From assembly GCA_947461425.1 (NCBI GenBank), contig CANHKZ010000008.1, positions 1-41,283 of the forward strand: 41,283 bases of DNA. The letters run 5' to 3'. The DNA comes from Flavobacteriaceae bacterium. GTDB lineage: Bacteria > Bacteroidota > Bacteroidia > Flavobacteriales > Flavobacteriaceae. Positions 17,983-28,175 of this stretch are shown here, one piece after another (the stretch's first letter is position 1; every line of letters begins with the position of its first letter). Both the position numbers and the translations under genes were made by a program. The notes under the pieces were generated by a model. The model saw nothing but the letters and a program-made list of their open reading frames with translations. It did not search any database and was not told where the DNA came from.

Positions 17983-19557
17983 ATGAAGGATAAGAATAAT
18001 GTAAAGGTAAAAGTTAGTTTGTTTTTAGGAGTGTTGTTAGCAGTATCAACTTTTGCTCAAGAAAAAATTGATTCAAAATATATAATTAACAGTAACTCTT
18101 CTCAATATTACAAAGAACCGCACAGGCCCCAATTCCACTTCTCGCCAGAAAAAAAATGGATGAACGATCCTAACGGGATGTTGTATTACAAGGGAACTTA
18201 TCATTTATTTTATCAGTACTACCCAGAAGATATTGTCTGGGGACCCATGCACTGGGGACATGCCACCAGTACTGATTTAATCCATTGGAAACACCAAAAA
18301 ATCGCTTTATTCCCTGATGAATTGGGCTACATTTTTTCGGGAAGTGCAGCAATGGATTTGAATAATTCGTCTGGTCTTGGAACCAAAGAAAACCCTCCAA
18401 TGATCGCTATTTTTACCTATCACAATATGGAGTTTGAAAAAGCAGGAAAAATTAACACTCAAACTCAAGGATTAGCGTATAGTTTAGACGAAGGAATTAC
18501 TTGGAAAAAATATGAAGGAAACCCTATTATTAGTAATACATCACTAAAGGATTTTAGAGATCCGAAAGTATTTTGGAATGATACAATTAAAATGTGGAAC
18601 TTAGTTTTGGTTGCAGGAGATCGAACGCAATTTTATACTTCTGGCAATTTACTTCAATGGAAGTTGGAAAGTGAGTTTGGTCAAACATATGGCGCCCATG
18701 GGGGTGTTTGGGAATGTCCTGATCTATTCAAACTAAAAGTAAATGGCAGTCAAGAGGAAAAATGGGTGCTGATAGTAAGCATTAATCCGGGTGCGCCCAA
18801 TGGTGGATCGGCAACTCAATATTTCGTGGGCGATTTTGACGGAAAATCGTTCAAAACGAATCAAAAAGATACAAAATGGGTAGATTATGGAACGGACAAT
18901 TATGCTGGTGTTACTTATAATGATGCTCCTAATGAACAACGCCTCTTTTTAGGGTGGATGAGTAATTGGAATTATGCCCAAAAAACACCAACCATCAATT
19001 GGCGAAGTGCAATGACTTTACCCAGAACGCTTTCACTATCATCTATCAACGGAGATTATGTTTTACAAAGTACGCCTGTTGAACAATTCAATAAGCTATT
19101 GACTACAGACTTCTATAAGAACAATATTGAAATTAAAAAAGGAAAGGAAAAAACGTTTGAATATAAAAATTTAAACCAATCACAAATTCATTTTTCAGCA
19201 GAAAATAAAAACCTTAAATTGATTTTTTCCAACGATGTAAATGACTCTCTCGTTTTAGAATATGATTCAATAAATAAATTGTTTTCTGTTGATCGACGTC
19301 TTTCTGGTAAAGTAGATTTTGAAAAAAGTTTTGGCGAAAAAGTTCACACAACTTCAACTGCTAATTTAATTTCGGAAACTATTGATTTTCAAATAATTTT
19401 AGATTGGTCTTCCATTGAAATTTTCCTAAACGGAGGAGTCTACTCTTTTACAGAACAAATTTTTCCGAATCAACCTTACAATAAGCTTACAATTCAGTCA
19501 ACTGAAAATCAAATAATTAAAAACACAAAAATTCAATCTGTAAAAGGAATTTGGTAA
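17983..19557 (+). CDS. Secreted glycoside hydrolase family 32 (levanase/inulinase/invertase-type)
   Basis: Signal peptide ending STFAQ; GH32 motifs FSPEKKWMNDPNGMLYYKGTYHLFYQYYP, FRDPKVFW, WECPDLF; C-terminal beta-sandwich. Confidence 0.94.
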   Translation: MKDKNNVKVKVSLFLGVLLAVSTFAQEKIDSKYIINSNSSQYYKEPHRPQFHFSPEKKWMNDPNGMLYYKGTYHLFYQYYPEDIVWGPMHWGHATSTDLIHWKHQKIALFPDELGYIFSGSAAMDLNNSSGLGTKENPPMIAIFTYHNMEFEKAGKINTQTQGLAYSLDEGITWKKYEGNPIISNTSLKDFRDPKVFWNDTIKMWNLVLVAGDRTQFYTSGNLLQWKLESEFGQTYGAHGGVWECPDLFKLKVNGSQEEKWVLIVSINPGAPNGGSATQYFVGDFDGKSFKTNQKDTKWVDYGTDNYAGVTYNDAPNEQRLFLGWMSNWNYAQKTPTINWRSAMTLPRTLSLSSINGDYVLQSTPVEQFNKLLTTDFYKNNIEIKKGKEKTFEYKNLNQSQIHFSAENKNLKLIFSNDVNDSLVLEYDSINKLFSVDRRLSGKVDFEKSFGEKVHTTSTANLISETIDFQIILDWSSIEIFLNGGVYSFTEQIFPNQPYNKLTIQSTENQIIKNTKIQSVKGIW

Positions 19558-19607
19558 AATAGTATCTTTCAAAATTATAATTAACGCAACCACAAAAACT
19601 ATATAAA

Positions 19608-20951
19608 ATGAAAAATAAAAAAATTCTCTACTGGTCCATAATAGTAGCTCTAGCCGGGTTCTTATTTGGTTTTGATACTGTTGTGATTTCGGGAGCCGAC
19701 AAACAATTGCAGCAATTATGGGGGTCTTCTGATTTGTACCACGGATTAGTAGTAATGTCGTCAGCGCTTTGGGGAACGGTTATTGGGGCATTATTTGGTT
19801 CTTATCCTACCAATATCTTAGGTAGAAAAAAGACGCTAATTATCATTGGATTATTATTCTTTATTTCGGCTATTGGAACTGCTTTTGCAAATGATTCAAT
19901 CTTTTTTGCCGTTTTTCGTTTCCTTGGAGGAATAGGAATCGGAGCTTCTACAATTGCAGCACCTACCTATGTGTCTGAAATTGCGCCTGCAAAAGACAGA
20001 GGAAAATTAGTAGCCTTGTACCAATTCAATATCGTTTTTGGTATACTTATCGCCTTTACTTCTAATTTTTATTTGCAAGATATTGGCGAAAATTCTTGGC
20101 GATGGATGTTAGGAATTCAAGCATTTCCGGCTTTTGTGTACACAATATTGGTTTTTGGAATTCCTGAAAGTCCACGATGGATTTTTGAATACAAAAAAGA
20201 CAGAGCGCAAGCGATTTCGATTTTAAAACAAATCAACACTGATGCTCAAGCTGAAGAAGAAATGACCGCTATTGAAAGAGAAACTACCCAAGAAGTCAAA
20301 AACGAATCTATTTTTATGAAAAAATACAGAAAACCATTATTGTTGGCTTTCTTTATTGCGTTTTTCAATCAACTTTCAGGCATTAACGCCTTTTTATATT
20401 ATGCACCACGTATTTTTGAATTAGCTGGATTAGAAAAATCCGCTTCATTCTTAAGCAGTATTGGTATTGGAGTAATCAACTTATTGTTTACCATGGTTGG
20501 TATTTCTTTAATTGATAAATACGGTCGCAAAACCTTGATGTATATAGGATCTGTTGGGTATATTGTTTCATTAGGATTAGTAACCACTGCCTTTTATTTT
20601 GAATGGAAAGGCATGGCAGTCCCGCTGTTTTTCTTTTTGTTCATTGCCTCGCATGCTATTGGTCAAGGAGCGGTAATTTGGGTTTTCATATCCGAATTAT
20701 TCCCGAATAAACTTAGAGCTGCGGGTACTTCTTTCGGAACTTCTGTTCACTGGGTTTTAGCTGCTTTAATCCCATCGTTCATCCCGTTTTTATTTAAAGA
20801 AATTGGCACTACAACGGTATTTGCCGTTTTCTGTTTAATGATGGTGTTTCAATTGCTTTGGGTAATTTTTAAAATGCCAGAAACAAAAGGAAGAACATTG
20901 GAAGAATTGTCAGAAAGTTTATCTAATTCAGACAAAAATTTATCTCATTAA
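19608..20951 (+). CDS. MFS sugar porter (hexose/fructose type)
   Basis: GFLFGFDTVVISGA, GRKKTLI, PESPRWIFEYKK, PETKGRTLEEL motifs of the sugar porter family. Confidence 0.93.
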   Translation: MKNKKILYWSIIVALAGFLFGFDTVVISGADKQLQQLWGSSDLYHGLVVMSSALWGTVIGALFGSYPTNILGRKKTLIIIGLLFFISAIGTAFANDSIFFAVFRFLGGIGIGASTIAAPTYVSEIAPAKDRGKLVALYQFNIVFGILIAFTSNFYLQDIGENSWRWMLGIQAFPAFVYTILVFGIPESPRWIFEYKKDRAQAISILKQINTDAQAEEEMTAIERETTQEVKNESIFMKKYRKPLLLAFFIAFFNQLSGINAFLYYAPRIFELAGLEKSASFLSSIGIGVINLLFTMVGISLIDKYGRKTLMYIGSVGYIVSLGLVTTAFYFEWKGMAVPLFFFLFIASHAIGQGAVIWVFISELFPNKLRAAGTSFGTSVHWVLAALIPSFIPFLFKEIGTTTVFAVFCLMMVFQLLWVIFKMPETKGRTLEELSESLSNSDKNLSH

Positions 20952-20960
20952 TTTTAAATC

Positions 20961-21842
20961 ATGTCTAAAAAAATAGCTTGTTTTGGCGAGGTTTTATTTG
21001 ACGTTTTTCCAACCCATAGAAAAATTGGTGGAGCACCACTAAATGTTGGATTACGAATGGCCTCTCTTGGGATTGATACGCAAATTATAAGCCGTATTGG
21101 ACAGGATAAAATTGGGAATGAATTACTTGATTTTGTTACACAAAATGGCGTAAATACCGGATCTATTCAAATAGACGAAACTTTTGCCACTGGTGAAGTG
21201 CTCGTTCAATTAGACAATAAAGGATCGGCGTCTTATACCATCAATTATCCGGTGGCTTGGGATAAAATTGAAGCAACTCCTGAAGCTAAAGATGTGGTAG
21301 TTAATGCCGACGCTTTAGTTTTTGGTAGTTTGGCTTGTCGGGATAACACCTCTTACCAAAGCTTATTAATCCTTTTAAATTTATCTAAATACACCATTTT
21401 CGATGTGAATTTAAGAGCTCCTTTTTATACCAAAGAATTACTTTTAGACTTAATAATCAAAGCTGATTTTATCAAATTTAATGATGATGAATTATATGAA
21501 ATCAGTGAATATTTGGGTTCTCCTTTTCATTCTTTGGAACAAAACATTCGATTTATTGCTGAAAAAACCAACACTAAACATATTTGTGTTACTAAAGGAA
21601 GTCACGGAGCAGTTTTACTATATGATAATCAATTGTTTTACAATAGTGGCTACAAAATAAATGTGGTTGATACAGTAGGTGCTGGAGATTCGTTTTTAGC
21701 AGGATTGTTAGCTCGATTATTGAATGGGACATCCCCACAAAAAGCAATAGATTTTGCCTGTGCTTTAGGTGCATTAGTAGCGCAAGAGGCGGGTGCTAAC
21801 CCTAAAATTTCAGCCAAAGCAATAAGTGAATTTATGAAGTGA
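20961..21842 (+). CDS. Fructokinase, PfkB family
   Basis: CFGEVLFDVFPTHRKIGGAPLNVGLRMASLG and DTVGAGDSFLAGLLARLL signatures; directly follows the sugar porter. Confidence 0.9.
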   Translation: MSKKIACFGEVLFDVFPTHRKIGGAPLNVGLRMASLGIDTQIISRIGQDKIGNELLDFVTQNGVNTGSIQIDETFATGEVLVQLDNKGSASYTINYPVAWDKIEATPEAKDVVVNADALVFGSLACRDNTSYQSLLILLNLSKYTIFDVNLRAPFYTKELLLDLIIKADFIKFNDDELYEISEYLGSPFHSLEQNIRFIAEKTNTKHICVTKGSHGAVLLYDNQLFYNSGYKINVVDTVGAGDSFLAGLLARLLNGTSPQKAIDFACALGALVAQEAGANPKISAKAISEFMK

Positions 21843-22110
21843 TTTTGCCTTAATTTAAATAACAAATGTTCACTTATTTTTTATGAACTGATTTGGGTTT
21901 TTGAAAATAAAAATGGAAGCCTTTTAATGATGATCACTTACGATAGTTAAATATATTATATTCTCTCTTATTTATTATTTTAGACAAAATAAAGTTCTGA
22001 TTTAAAAAAAATGAATATCTTGGCTTTGTCAGAAAATATACTTCCATGCTATTTGTAAGCTACAAATACATAAACGGAAATTAATGTAAGTATTTCCAAA
22101 TCAAAAGTCA

Positions 22111-23127
22111 ATGAAAAACATTACTCTTAAAGAAATAGCAACCACACTAGGGATTTCTATAACGACCGTTTCGAAGGCGCTAAAAGATTATTCCGATGTA
22201 AGTGAAAAAACTAAAAAAGCTGTCAAAGAACTGGCTGAAAATTTGAATTACACCCCAAATAGTTTTGCCGTTAATTTAAGGACAAAAGAATCAAAAACTA
22301 TTGGTTTAATAGTTCCTGAAGTTACCCACCACTTTTTCTCAAACATTATCAAAGCAATAATCAATGCCGCAGAAAAAAATGGCTATTTAGTAATTATATT
22401 ACAATCCAATGAAAGTCTTGAATTAGAGAAAAAACAAGTTGAATTATTGATAAACAAAAGAGTGGATGGAATATTAATTTCGTTATCAAATGATTCCAAT
22501 AACGATTCTCATATTCAAGATATCATAAAAAGAAATATACCATTAGTGATGTTTGACAAAATTGCCAAATTATCAAACTGTTCTAAGGTAGTAATTGATG
22601 ATCAAAAAGCAGGTTTTGATGCCACACAACATTTAATTGACAAAGGTTGTAAAAAAATTGCACACATCCGAGGGCCTTTAAATCCTCAAAATTCTATTGA
22701 TCGCTATTTAGGTTATAAAAAAGCATTAGAAAAAAATAACATCCCTTTTAATTCGAAATTAGTTTATACTTGTGAAAAAGTAACTTTTGATGAGGGAATG
22801 CTTTTTACTAAACAACTAATTGAAGAGCACCCCGATGTTGATGGAATTTTTGCCATAACTGATTTAGTTGCTGTTGGAGCTGTTGCTTACTGTAATGAAC
22901 TAAAAATTAATGTCCCAAACGACATTAAAATTATAGGATTTAGCAATTGGTTTATGTCACAAGTAATTACACCTAAATTAAGCACAGTGGAACAGCCTAG
23001 CCACGAAATGGGAATAGTAGCATTTGATTTACTACTTGAGGAAATTATTCACCGAAGAGAAGGAAAATTGTTTACCCCAAAAACCATAGAATTAGATACC
23101 CAATTAATAATTAGAGAATCTAGTTAA
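22111..23127 (+). CDS. LacI/GalR-family transcriptional regulator
   Basis: N-terminal HTH MKNITLKEIATTLGISITTVSKALKDYSDVSEKTKKAV followed by hinge and periplasmic-binding-protein-like domain. Confidence 0.95.
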   Translation: MKNITLKEIATTLGISITTVSKALKDYSDVSEKTKKAVKELAENLNYTPNSFAVNLRTKESKTIGLIVPEVTHHFFSNIIKAIINAAEKNGYLVIILQSNESLELEKKQVELLINKRVDGILISLSNDSNNDSHIQDIIKRNIPLVMFDKIAKLSNCSKVVIDDQKAGFDATQHLIDKGCKKIAHIRGPLNPQNSIDRYLGYKKALEKNNIPFNSKLVYTCEKVTFDEGMLFTKQLIEEHPDVDGIFAITDLVAVGAVAYCNELKINVPNDIKIIGFSNWFMSQVITPKLSTVEQPSHEMGIVAFDLLLEEIIHRREGKLFTPKTIELDTQLIIRESS

Positions 23128-23128
23128 T

Positions 23129-23989
23129 TTATTTTAAAAAGATAATATTTCGTTGAAAACCATCCCATTTTGTTCTTTTCAAAGGAGAATTTTTAAAAAC
23201 TTTTTGAAATACATCTTTAGTAATTTCTTGCCAATCTTTTTTTGAAAAAGACAATAACTCAGGATTTGCATTGAATAATGGTTCGTCATGAGATTTAGAA
23301 AAACGATTCCACGGACAAACGTCTTGACAGACATCGCAGCCAAAAGCCCAATCATCAAATTTTCCTTTCAATTCTTCTGGAAGATTTTCTTTCAACTCAA
23401 TTGTATAATAAGAGATACACTTGCTGCCATCGACTTGATAAGGCGCTATAATAGCTTGCGTAGGACAAGCGTCTAAGCAAGCTGTACATGTTCCGCAATG
23501 ATCCGTTGTCGGATGATCATATTCTAATTCTAAATCAATGATTAATTCCGCTATAAAATAAAAAGAACCTACTTTTTGTGTAATTAAATTACTGTTTTTA
23601 CCCATCCATCCTAAACCACTTTTAGCAGCCCAAGCTTTATCCATAACAGGGGCTGAATCAACAAAAGCGCGTCCATTAACCGCCCCTATTTGCTCTTGAA
23701 TTGAAAATAAAAGTTCTTTGAGCTTCTCTTTAATTACAAAATGATAGTCTTGACCGTAAGCGTATTTTGAAATTTTATAGGAATCTTCCTTTTGTAGTTC
23801 AGAAGGATAATAATTCAATAGTAATGAAACGACACTTTTTGCTCCATCAACTAATAAAGTCGGATTTAACCGCTTGTCAAAATGATTTTCCATGTAAGAC
23901 ATTTGACCATGACTGTTATTTTTCAGCCATTTCTCAAGTCTTGGAGCCTCTTTCTCTAAAAAACCAGCCTTGGATATGCCACAAGACAT
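23129..23989 (-). CDS. queG: Epoxyqueuosine reductase; true N-terminus probably upstream
   Basis: [18 protein letters not shown] and [13 protein letters not shown] ferredoxin motifs; [28 protein letters not shown]. In-frame upstream sequence SEAQRIGF resembles the conserved QueG N-terminus. Confidence 0.93.
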   Translation of the reverse strand: MSCGISKAGFLEKEAPRLEKWLKNNSHGQMSYMENHFDKRLNPTLLVDGAKSVVSLLLNYYPSELQKEDSYKISKYAYGQDYHFVIKEKLKELLFSIQEQIGAVNGRAFVDSAPVMDKAWAAKSGLGWMGKNSNLITQKVGSFYFIAELIIDLELEYDHPTTDHCGTCTACLDACPTQAIIAPYQVDGSKCISYYTIELKENLPEELKGKFDDWAFGCDVCQDVCPWNRFSKSHDEPLFNANPELLSFSKKDWQEITKDVFQKVFKNSPLKRTKWDGFQRNIIFLK

Positions 23990-24062
23990 AAAGCCAATGC
24001 GTTGCGCCTCGGATTTAATTATTTGCGAATATTTTAATTTATTGTTAGCGATATAACTAGTA

Positions 24063-25085
24063 TTAAAACAAACCTCCTTGGATATTAGATCTTAATTTAC
24101 CTAAGTGTTGGTATGCCTTATCCGTAACTTCACGACCACGAGGTGTTCGCATAATAAATCCCTCTTGAATTAAAAAAGGCTCATATACTTCTTCTATCGT
24201 CTCACTACTTTCAGATACAGCTGTTGCCAAAGTAGTTAACCCAACAGGACCTCCTTTAAATTTATCTATGATCGTGTTTAAGATTTTATTATCCATTTCA
24301 TCCAAACCATGAGCATCAACATTAAGTGCTTTTAAGGCATATCTAGCTATCTCGATATCAATGGTACCATTCCCTTTAATTTGTGCAAAATCACGAACTC
24401 TTCGCAGCAATGCATTCGCTATACGCGGTGTTCCTCTGCTCCTTCCTGCAATTTCTATAGCGGCTTCAAGGTCAATGTGCATTTTTAAAATACCTGAACT
24501 TCGTTCTACTATAGAAGTCAATAACTCAGTAGTATAGTATTGCAAACGTGAAGATATTCCAAATCGTGCACGCATGGGAGCCGTCAATAAGCCCGAACGA
24601 GTTGTAGCTCCAATAAGTGTAAACGGATTTAAATTGATTTGAACAGTTCTTGCATTTGGACCCGATTCTATCATGATGTCAATCTTAAAATCTTCCATAG
24701 CAGAATACAAATACTCTTCTACTATTGGACTCAAACGGTGGATTTCATCTATAAATAGTACATCCCGTTCTTCCAAATTCGTTAGCAAACCTGCCAAATC
24801 TCCAGGCTTGTCTAATACAGGCCCAGAAGTGATTTTGATTCCTACTTGCAGTTCATTGGCAAGAATGTTGGCCAAGGTAGTTTTTCCTAAACCGGGAGGT
24901 CCATGAAACAAGGTATGATCCAACGCTTCATTACGTTGATTTGCAGCCTCAACAAATACTTTTAAATTTTCCAGAATTTGATCTTGACCAGCAAAATCAT
25001 CAAATGAAAGCGGTCTTAATCTTTTTTCAAGATCTAGTTCTTCTGGGTTGTAGCTGTTTGTAGTTGGATCTAAATTTTCGTTCAT
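24063..25085 (-). CDS. ruvB: Holliday junction branch migration helicase RuvB
   Basis: [55 protein letters not shown]. Confidence 0.98.
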   Translation of the reverse strand: MNENLDPTTNSYNPEELDLEKRLRPLSFDDFAGQDQILENLKVFVEAANQRNEALDHTLFHGPPGLGKTTLANILANELQVGIKITSGPVLDKPGDLAGLLTNLEERDVLFIDEIHRLSPIVEEYLYSAMEDFKIDIMIESGPNARTVQINLNPFTLIGATTRSGLLTAPMRARFGISSRLQYYTTELLTSIVERSSGILKMHIDLEAAIEIAGRSRGTPRIANALLRRVRDFAQIKGNGTIDIEIARYALKALNVDAHGLDEMDNKILNTIIDKFKGGPVGLTTLATAVSESSETIEEVYEPFLIQEGFIMRTPRGREVTDKAYQHLGKLRSNIQGGLF

Positions 25086-25151
25086 AAAACAAATATAGAG
25101 AAAGATTTTGGAGGAATTAAACAGAAAACCACAATAGGATAGAAATCAAAT

Positions 25152-25185
25152 AAAAAAAGTCTCTATTTTCATAGAGACTTTTTTT
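25152..25185 (-). terminator. Rho-independent terminator after the cox operon
   Basis: agtctctat-tttc-atagagact with A/T runs on both sides, directly after the cox subunit I stop. Confidence 0.8.
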
Positions 25186-25186
25186 A

Positions 25187-26971
25187 TTAATGATGTAAAA
25201 CTTCTTCATCAGGTTTCATAGGAACGTTTTGAGGTACAAAATCTTCATCATGAGCAGGATTACTGTAATCGTAAGGCCATCTGTGTACTTCAGGAATCTC
25301 TCCAGGCCAGTTTCCATGCATATGTTCTACTGGTGCTGTCCACTCTAAAGTATTTGACCTCCAAGGATTTTGTTCTGTTTTCTTTCCGTAAAAAATACTT
25401 ACGAAGAAATTATATAAGAAAACCAATTGAAAAGCACCTCCAATCAAGGCAAAAGTGGTTATTAAAACATTTACATTTTGTAAATCATCAAATAAAGGGA
25501 AATTAGTATTTGTATAATAACGTCTTGGCAAACCAGCTAATCCTATAAAGTGCATTGGGAAAAATACCCCGTAAGCACAAACAGCAGTTACCCAAAAGTG
25601 AATATACCCTAAATTTTTATTTAACATTCTTCCATACATTTTAGGAAACCAATGGTATACTCCTGCAAACAAACCATAAAGAGCAGATATTCCCATTACA
25701 AGATGAAAATGTGCCACAACAAAGTAAGTATCATGAACGTTAATATCTAAAGTACTATCTCCAAGTATTATTCCAGTTAAACCTCCTGTAATGAAAGTTG
25801 AAACTAAACCGATTGAAAACAACATTGCTGGATTCAACTGTAAATTTCCTTTCCACAAAGTAGTGATATAATTAAATGCCTTTACGGCTGATGGTATTGC
25901 TATCAATAAAGTAGTAAAAGTAAATACCGATCCTAAAAATGGATTCATTCCGGAAATAAACATGTGATGCCCCCAAACAATTGTTGATAAAAATGCAATT
26001 GCAAGAATTGACATGATCATTGCTCTGTAACCAAAAATTGGTTTCCGAGAATTAGTTGCGATAACTTCAGATGTTATTCCTAATGCAGGTAATAATACAA
26101 TATAAACTTCAGGATGACCTAAAAACCAAAATAAATGTTCAAACAAAACGGGAGAACCTCCTTGATGATGTAACACTTCTCCAGCTATATAAATATCAGA
26201 CAAGAAGAATGATGTTCCAAAACTTCTATCAAAAATCAATAATAAAGCAGCTGACAATAGTACTGGAAATGAAACAATACCAATTATAGCCGTTACGAAA
26301 AAAGCCCAAATAGTAAGAGGCAATCTTGTCATTGTCATACCTTTAGTACGCAAGTTAATAACTGTAACAACATAATTTAAAGATCCCATTAACGAAGAAG
26401 CAATGAAAATAGCCATAGATACCAACCATAATGTCATCCCTGAACCTGAACCAGGTATGGCTTGAGGAAGTGCACTTAATGGGGGATATATAGTCCAACC
26501 TGAAGAGGCCGGTCCTGCTTCAACAAATAAAGAGCAAATCATGATTACACTTGATAAAAAGAATAACCAATACGAAATCATGTTCATGAATCCAGATGCC
26601 ATATCTCGTGCACCAATTTGTAGCGGAATTAATAAGTTACTAAAGGTTCCACTCAAACCAGCCGTTAAAACAAAGAATACCATAATGGTTCCGTGTATAG
26701 TAACTAAAGCTAGGTAAATATCATTTCGCATTACTCCGTCTGGAGCAAATTTATCGCCTAATAAAACGTTAAAAATTTTAAATGATTCTTCTGGCCAAGC
26801 TAATTGCATTCTAAAAAGCAAAGACATCCCAATACCAATAATTCCCATCAAGATACCCGTAATTAGGTATTGTTTAGCAATCATTTTGTGATCAATACTA
26901 AATATATACTTAGTAATGAAAGTTTCTTTATGATGATGATCGTGTTCGTGACCGTGTCCTTCTACTGACAT
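25187..26971 (-). CDS. ctaD: Cytochrome c oxidase subunit I
   Basis: Heme-copper oxidase motifs HGTIMVFF, FGHPEVYIVLLPALG, WGHHMF, HDTYFVVAHFHLVM. Confidence 0.97.
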   Translation of the reverse strand: MSVEGHGHEHDHHHKETFITKYIFSIDHKMIAKQYLITGILMGIIGIGMSLLFRMQLAWPEESFKIFNVLLGDKFAPDGVMRNDIYLALVTIHGTIMVFFVLTAGLSGTFSNLLIPLQIGARDMASGFMNMISYWLFFLSSVIMICSLFVEAGPASSGWTIYPPLSALPQAIPGSGSGMTLWLVSMAIFIASSLMGSLNYVVTVINLRTKGMTMTRLPLTIWAFFVTAIIGIVSFPVLLSAALLLIFDRSFGTSFFLSDIYIAGEVLHHQGGSPVLFEHLFWFLGHPEVYIVLLPALGITSEVIATNSRKPIFGYRAMIMSILAIAFLSTIVWGHHMFISGMNPFLGSVFTFTTLLIAIPSAVKAFNYITTLWKGNLQLNPAMLFSIGLVSTFITGGLTGIILGDSTLDINVHDTYFVVAHFHLVMGISALYGLFAGVYHWFPKMYGRMLNKNLGYIHFWVTAVCAYGVFFPMHFIGLAGLPRRYYTNTNFPLFDDLQNVNVLITTFALIGGAFQLVFLYNFFVSIFYGKKTEQNPWRSNTLEWTAPVEHMHGNWPGEIPEVHRWPYDYSNPAHDEDFVPQNVPMKPDEEVLHH

Positions 26972-27000
26972 ATTTATATTCTTTATAAATTCTTAATTAA

Positions 27001-28155
27001 TTATTTCATTACCTCTTTAGCGACCGAATCCGTTCCAACTACTGTTGAATCAACAGAAGATTCATTTGCGTTAGAGGCAGGCTCATTTGAAGTCATTACT
27101 TGTTTTACCAATGTAACTTGTTCAGTGAACCAAGATTTAAAATCTTCGGGTGTATCGACAACAATTTTCATTTGCATATTATAATGAGATGCGCCACAAA
27201 TTTTATTACATAACAACAAGAAATCGAATGTATATGGATCCAAAGCTGAATTTCCAGCAGCTACTAAATCAACACTTTTCTTTGTTCTTAATTGATTGAT
27301 TCTAGCTACTTTTTCAATCATATAAGGTAACTCTCTATATTCCGCAGTAGTATAAATTGGAGTAAAGGCAAACTGAGTAACCATTCCCGGAACACAGTTC
27401 ATTTGAGCTCTAAAATAAGGCATGTAAGCAGAGTGTAATACATCTTGAGAACGAATTTTGAAATGCACTTTCTTTCCTTTTGGTATGTGCAATTCAGTAA
27501 CAACAAAATCATCTTGAGCATATGGATCTGCTAAATCGACTCCTACTGTATTAACCCCTTCTATAAGTCTAACATTAGCTTTACCAAGTACATTATCTGA
27601 ACCTGAATAACGTGCAGTCCAATTGAATTGTTGTGCATACAATTCAATAACAATTACGTCTTCATCTTCGTCGATATACATAATGTTATTCCATGCATAC
27701 AAACCATATAATATCAGTCCAGCTAAAACTATAGCAGGGATTGAACTCCATAAAGCTTCCAATTTATTGTTATCAGCAAAAAATAATGCTTTTTGATCTT
27801 TTTTACCTCTGTATTTAAAAGCAAAAAAATGTAAAAGAACTTGCGTAATTGCTTGCACTATAAAAATTAATACCCAAGTGATGTTCATCAGGCTATCAAC
27901 AGCAGCACCATGTTCTGAAGCCGGAGTATGCAGAGGTAAATCCCCCCACATTATAAATGAATATATAGAAAAAATATAAATGAAGGCTAAAAAACCAAAC
28001 ATCAAATATCCCTGAATATTATTATCATTATCGTTAGATACTTGAGAATCGTCCTTGATTGAATTGCCCACTTGAGTCAAATCAAATATCTTGGTCAACT
28101 GCCAAATTGCAACGCCTAATAAAACTAAAACTATAATTACCAACAAACTTGTCAT
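27001..28155 (-). CDS. ctaC: Cytochrome c oxidase subunit II
   Basis: EALWSSIPAIVLAGLILYGLYAWN, AQQFNWTARYSG; CuA ligands HSAYMPYFRAQMNCVPG and CNKICGASHYNM. Confidence 0.95.
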   Translation of the reverse strand: MTSLLVIIVLVLLGVAIWQLTKIFDLTQVGNSIKDDSQVSNDNDNNIQGYLMFGFLAFIYIFSIYSFIMWGDLPLHTPASEHGAAVDSLMNITWVLIFIVQAITQVLLHFFAFKYRGKKDQKALFFADNNKLEALWSSIPAIVLAGLILYGLYAWNNIMYIDEDEDVIVIELYAQQFNWTARYSGSDNVLGKANVRLIEGVNTVGVDLADPYAQDDFVVTELHIPKGKKVHFKIRSQDVLHSAYMPYFRAQMNCVPGMVTQFAFTPIYTTAEYRELPYMIEKVARINQLRTKKSVDLVAAGNSALDPYTFDFLLLCNKICGASHYNMQMKIVVDTPEDFKSWFTEQVTLVKQVMTSNEPASNANESSVDSTVVGTDSVAKEVMK

Positions 28156-28175
28156 CTGTTTTTATTTAAATATTA

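Noticed and set aside
17976-17993. Five-codon upstream ORF (MKNEG*) overlapping the GH32 start
   Set aside because: Very short and in an A-rich leader where chance ATGs are common; no support for regulation.
21843-22110. Intergenic region before lacI as a possible ncRNA or operator
   Set aside because: AT-rich, only weak 5-bp stems, and no copy of the CGAAAACGTTTTCG motif; nothing supportable.
24073-24079. AAGGAGG (minus strand) near the queG start as a Shine-Dalgarno site
   Set aside because: It encodes the C-terminal QGG of RuvB, and Bacteroidota rarely rely on Shine-Dalgarno pairing; chance is likely.
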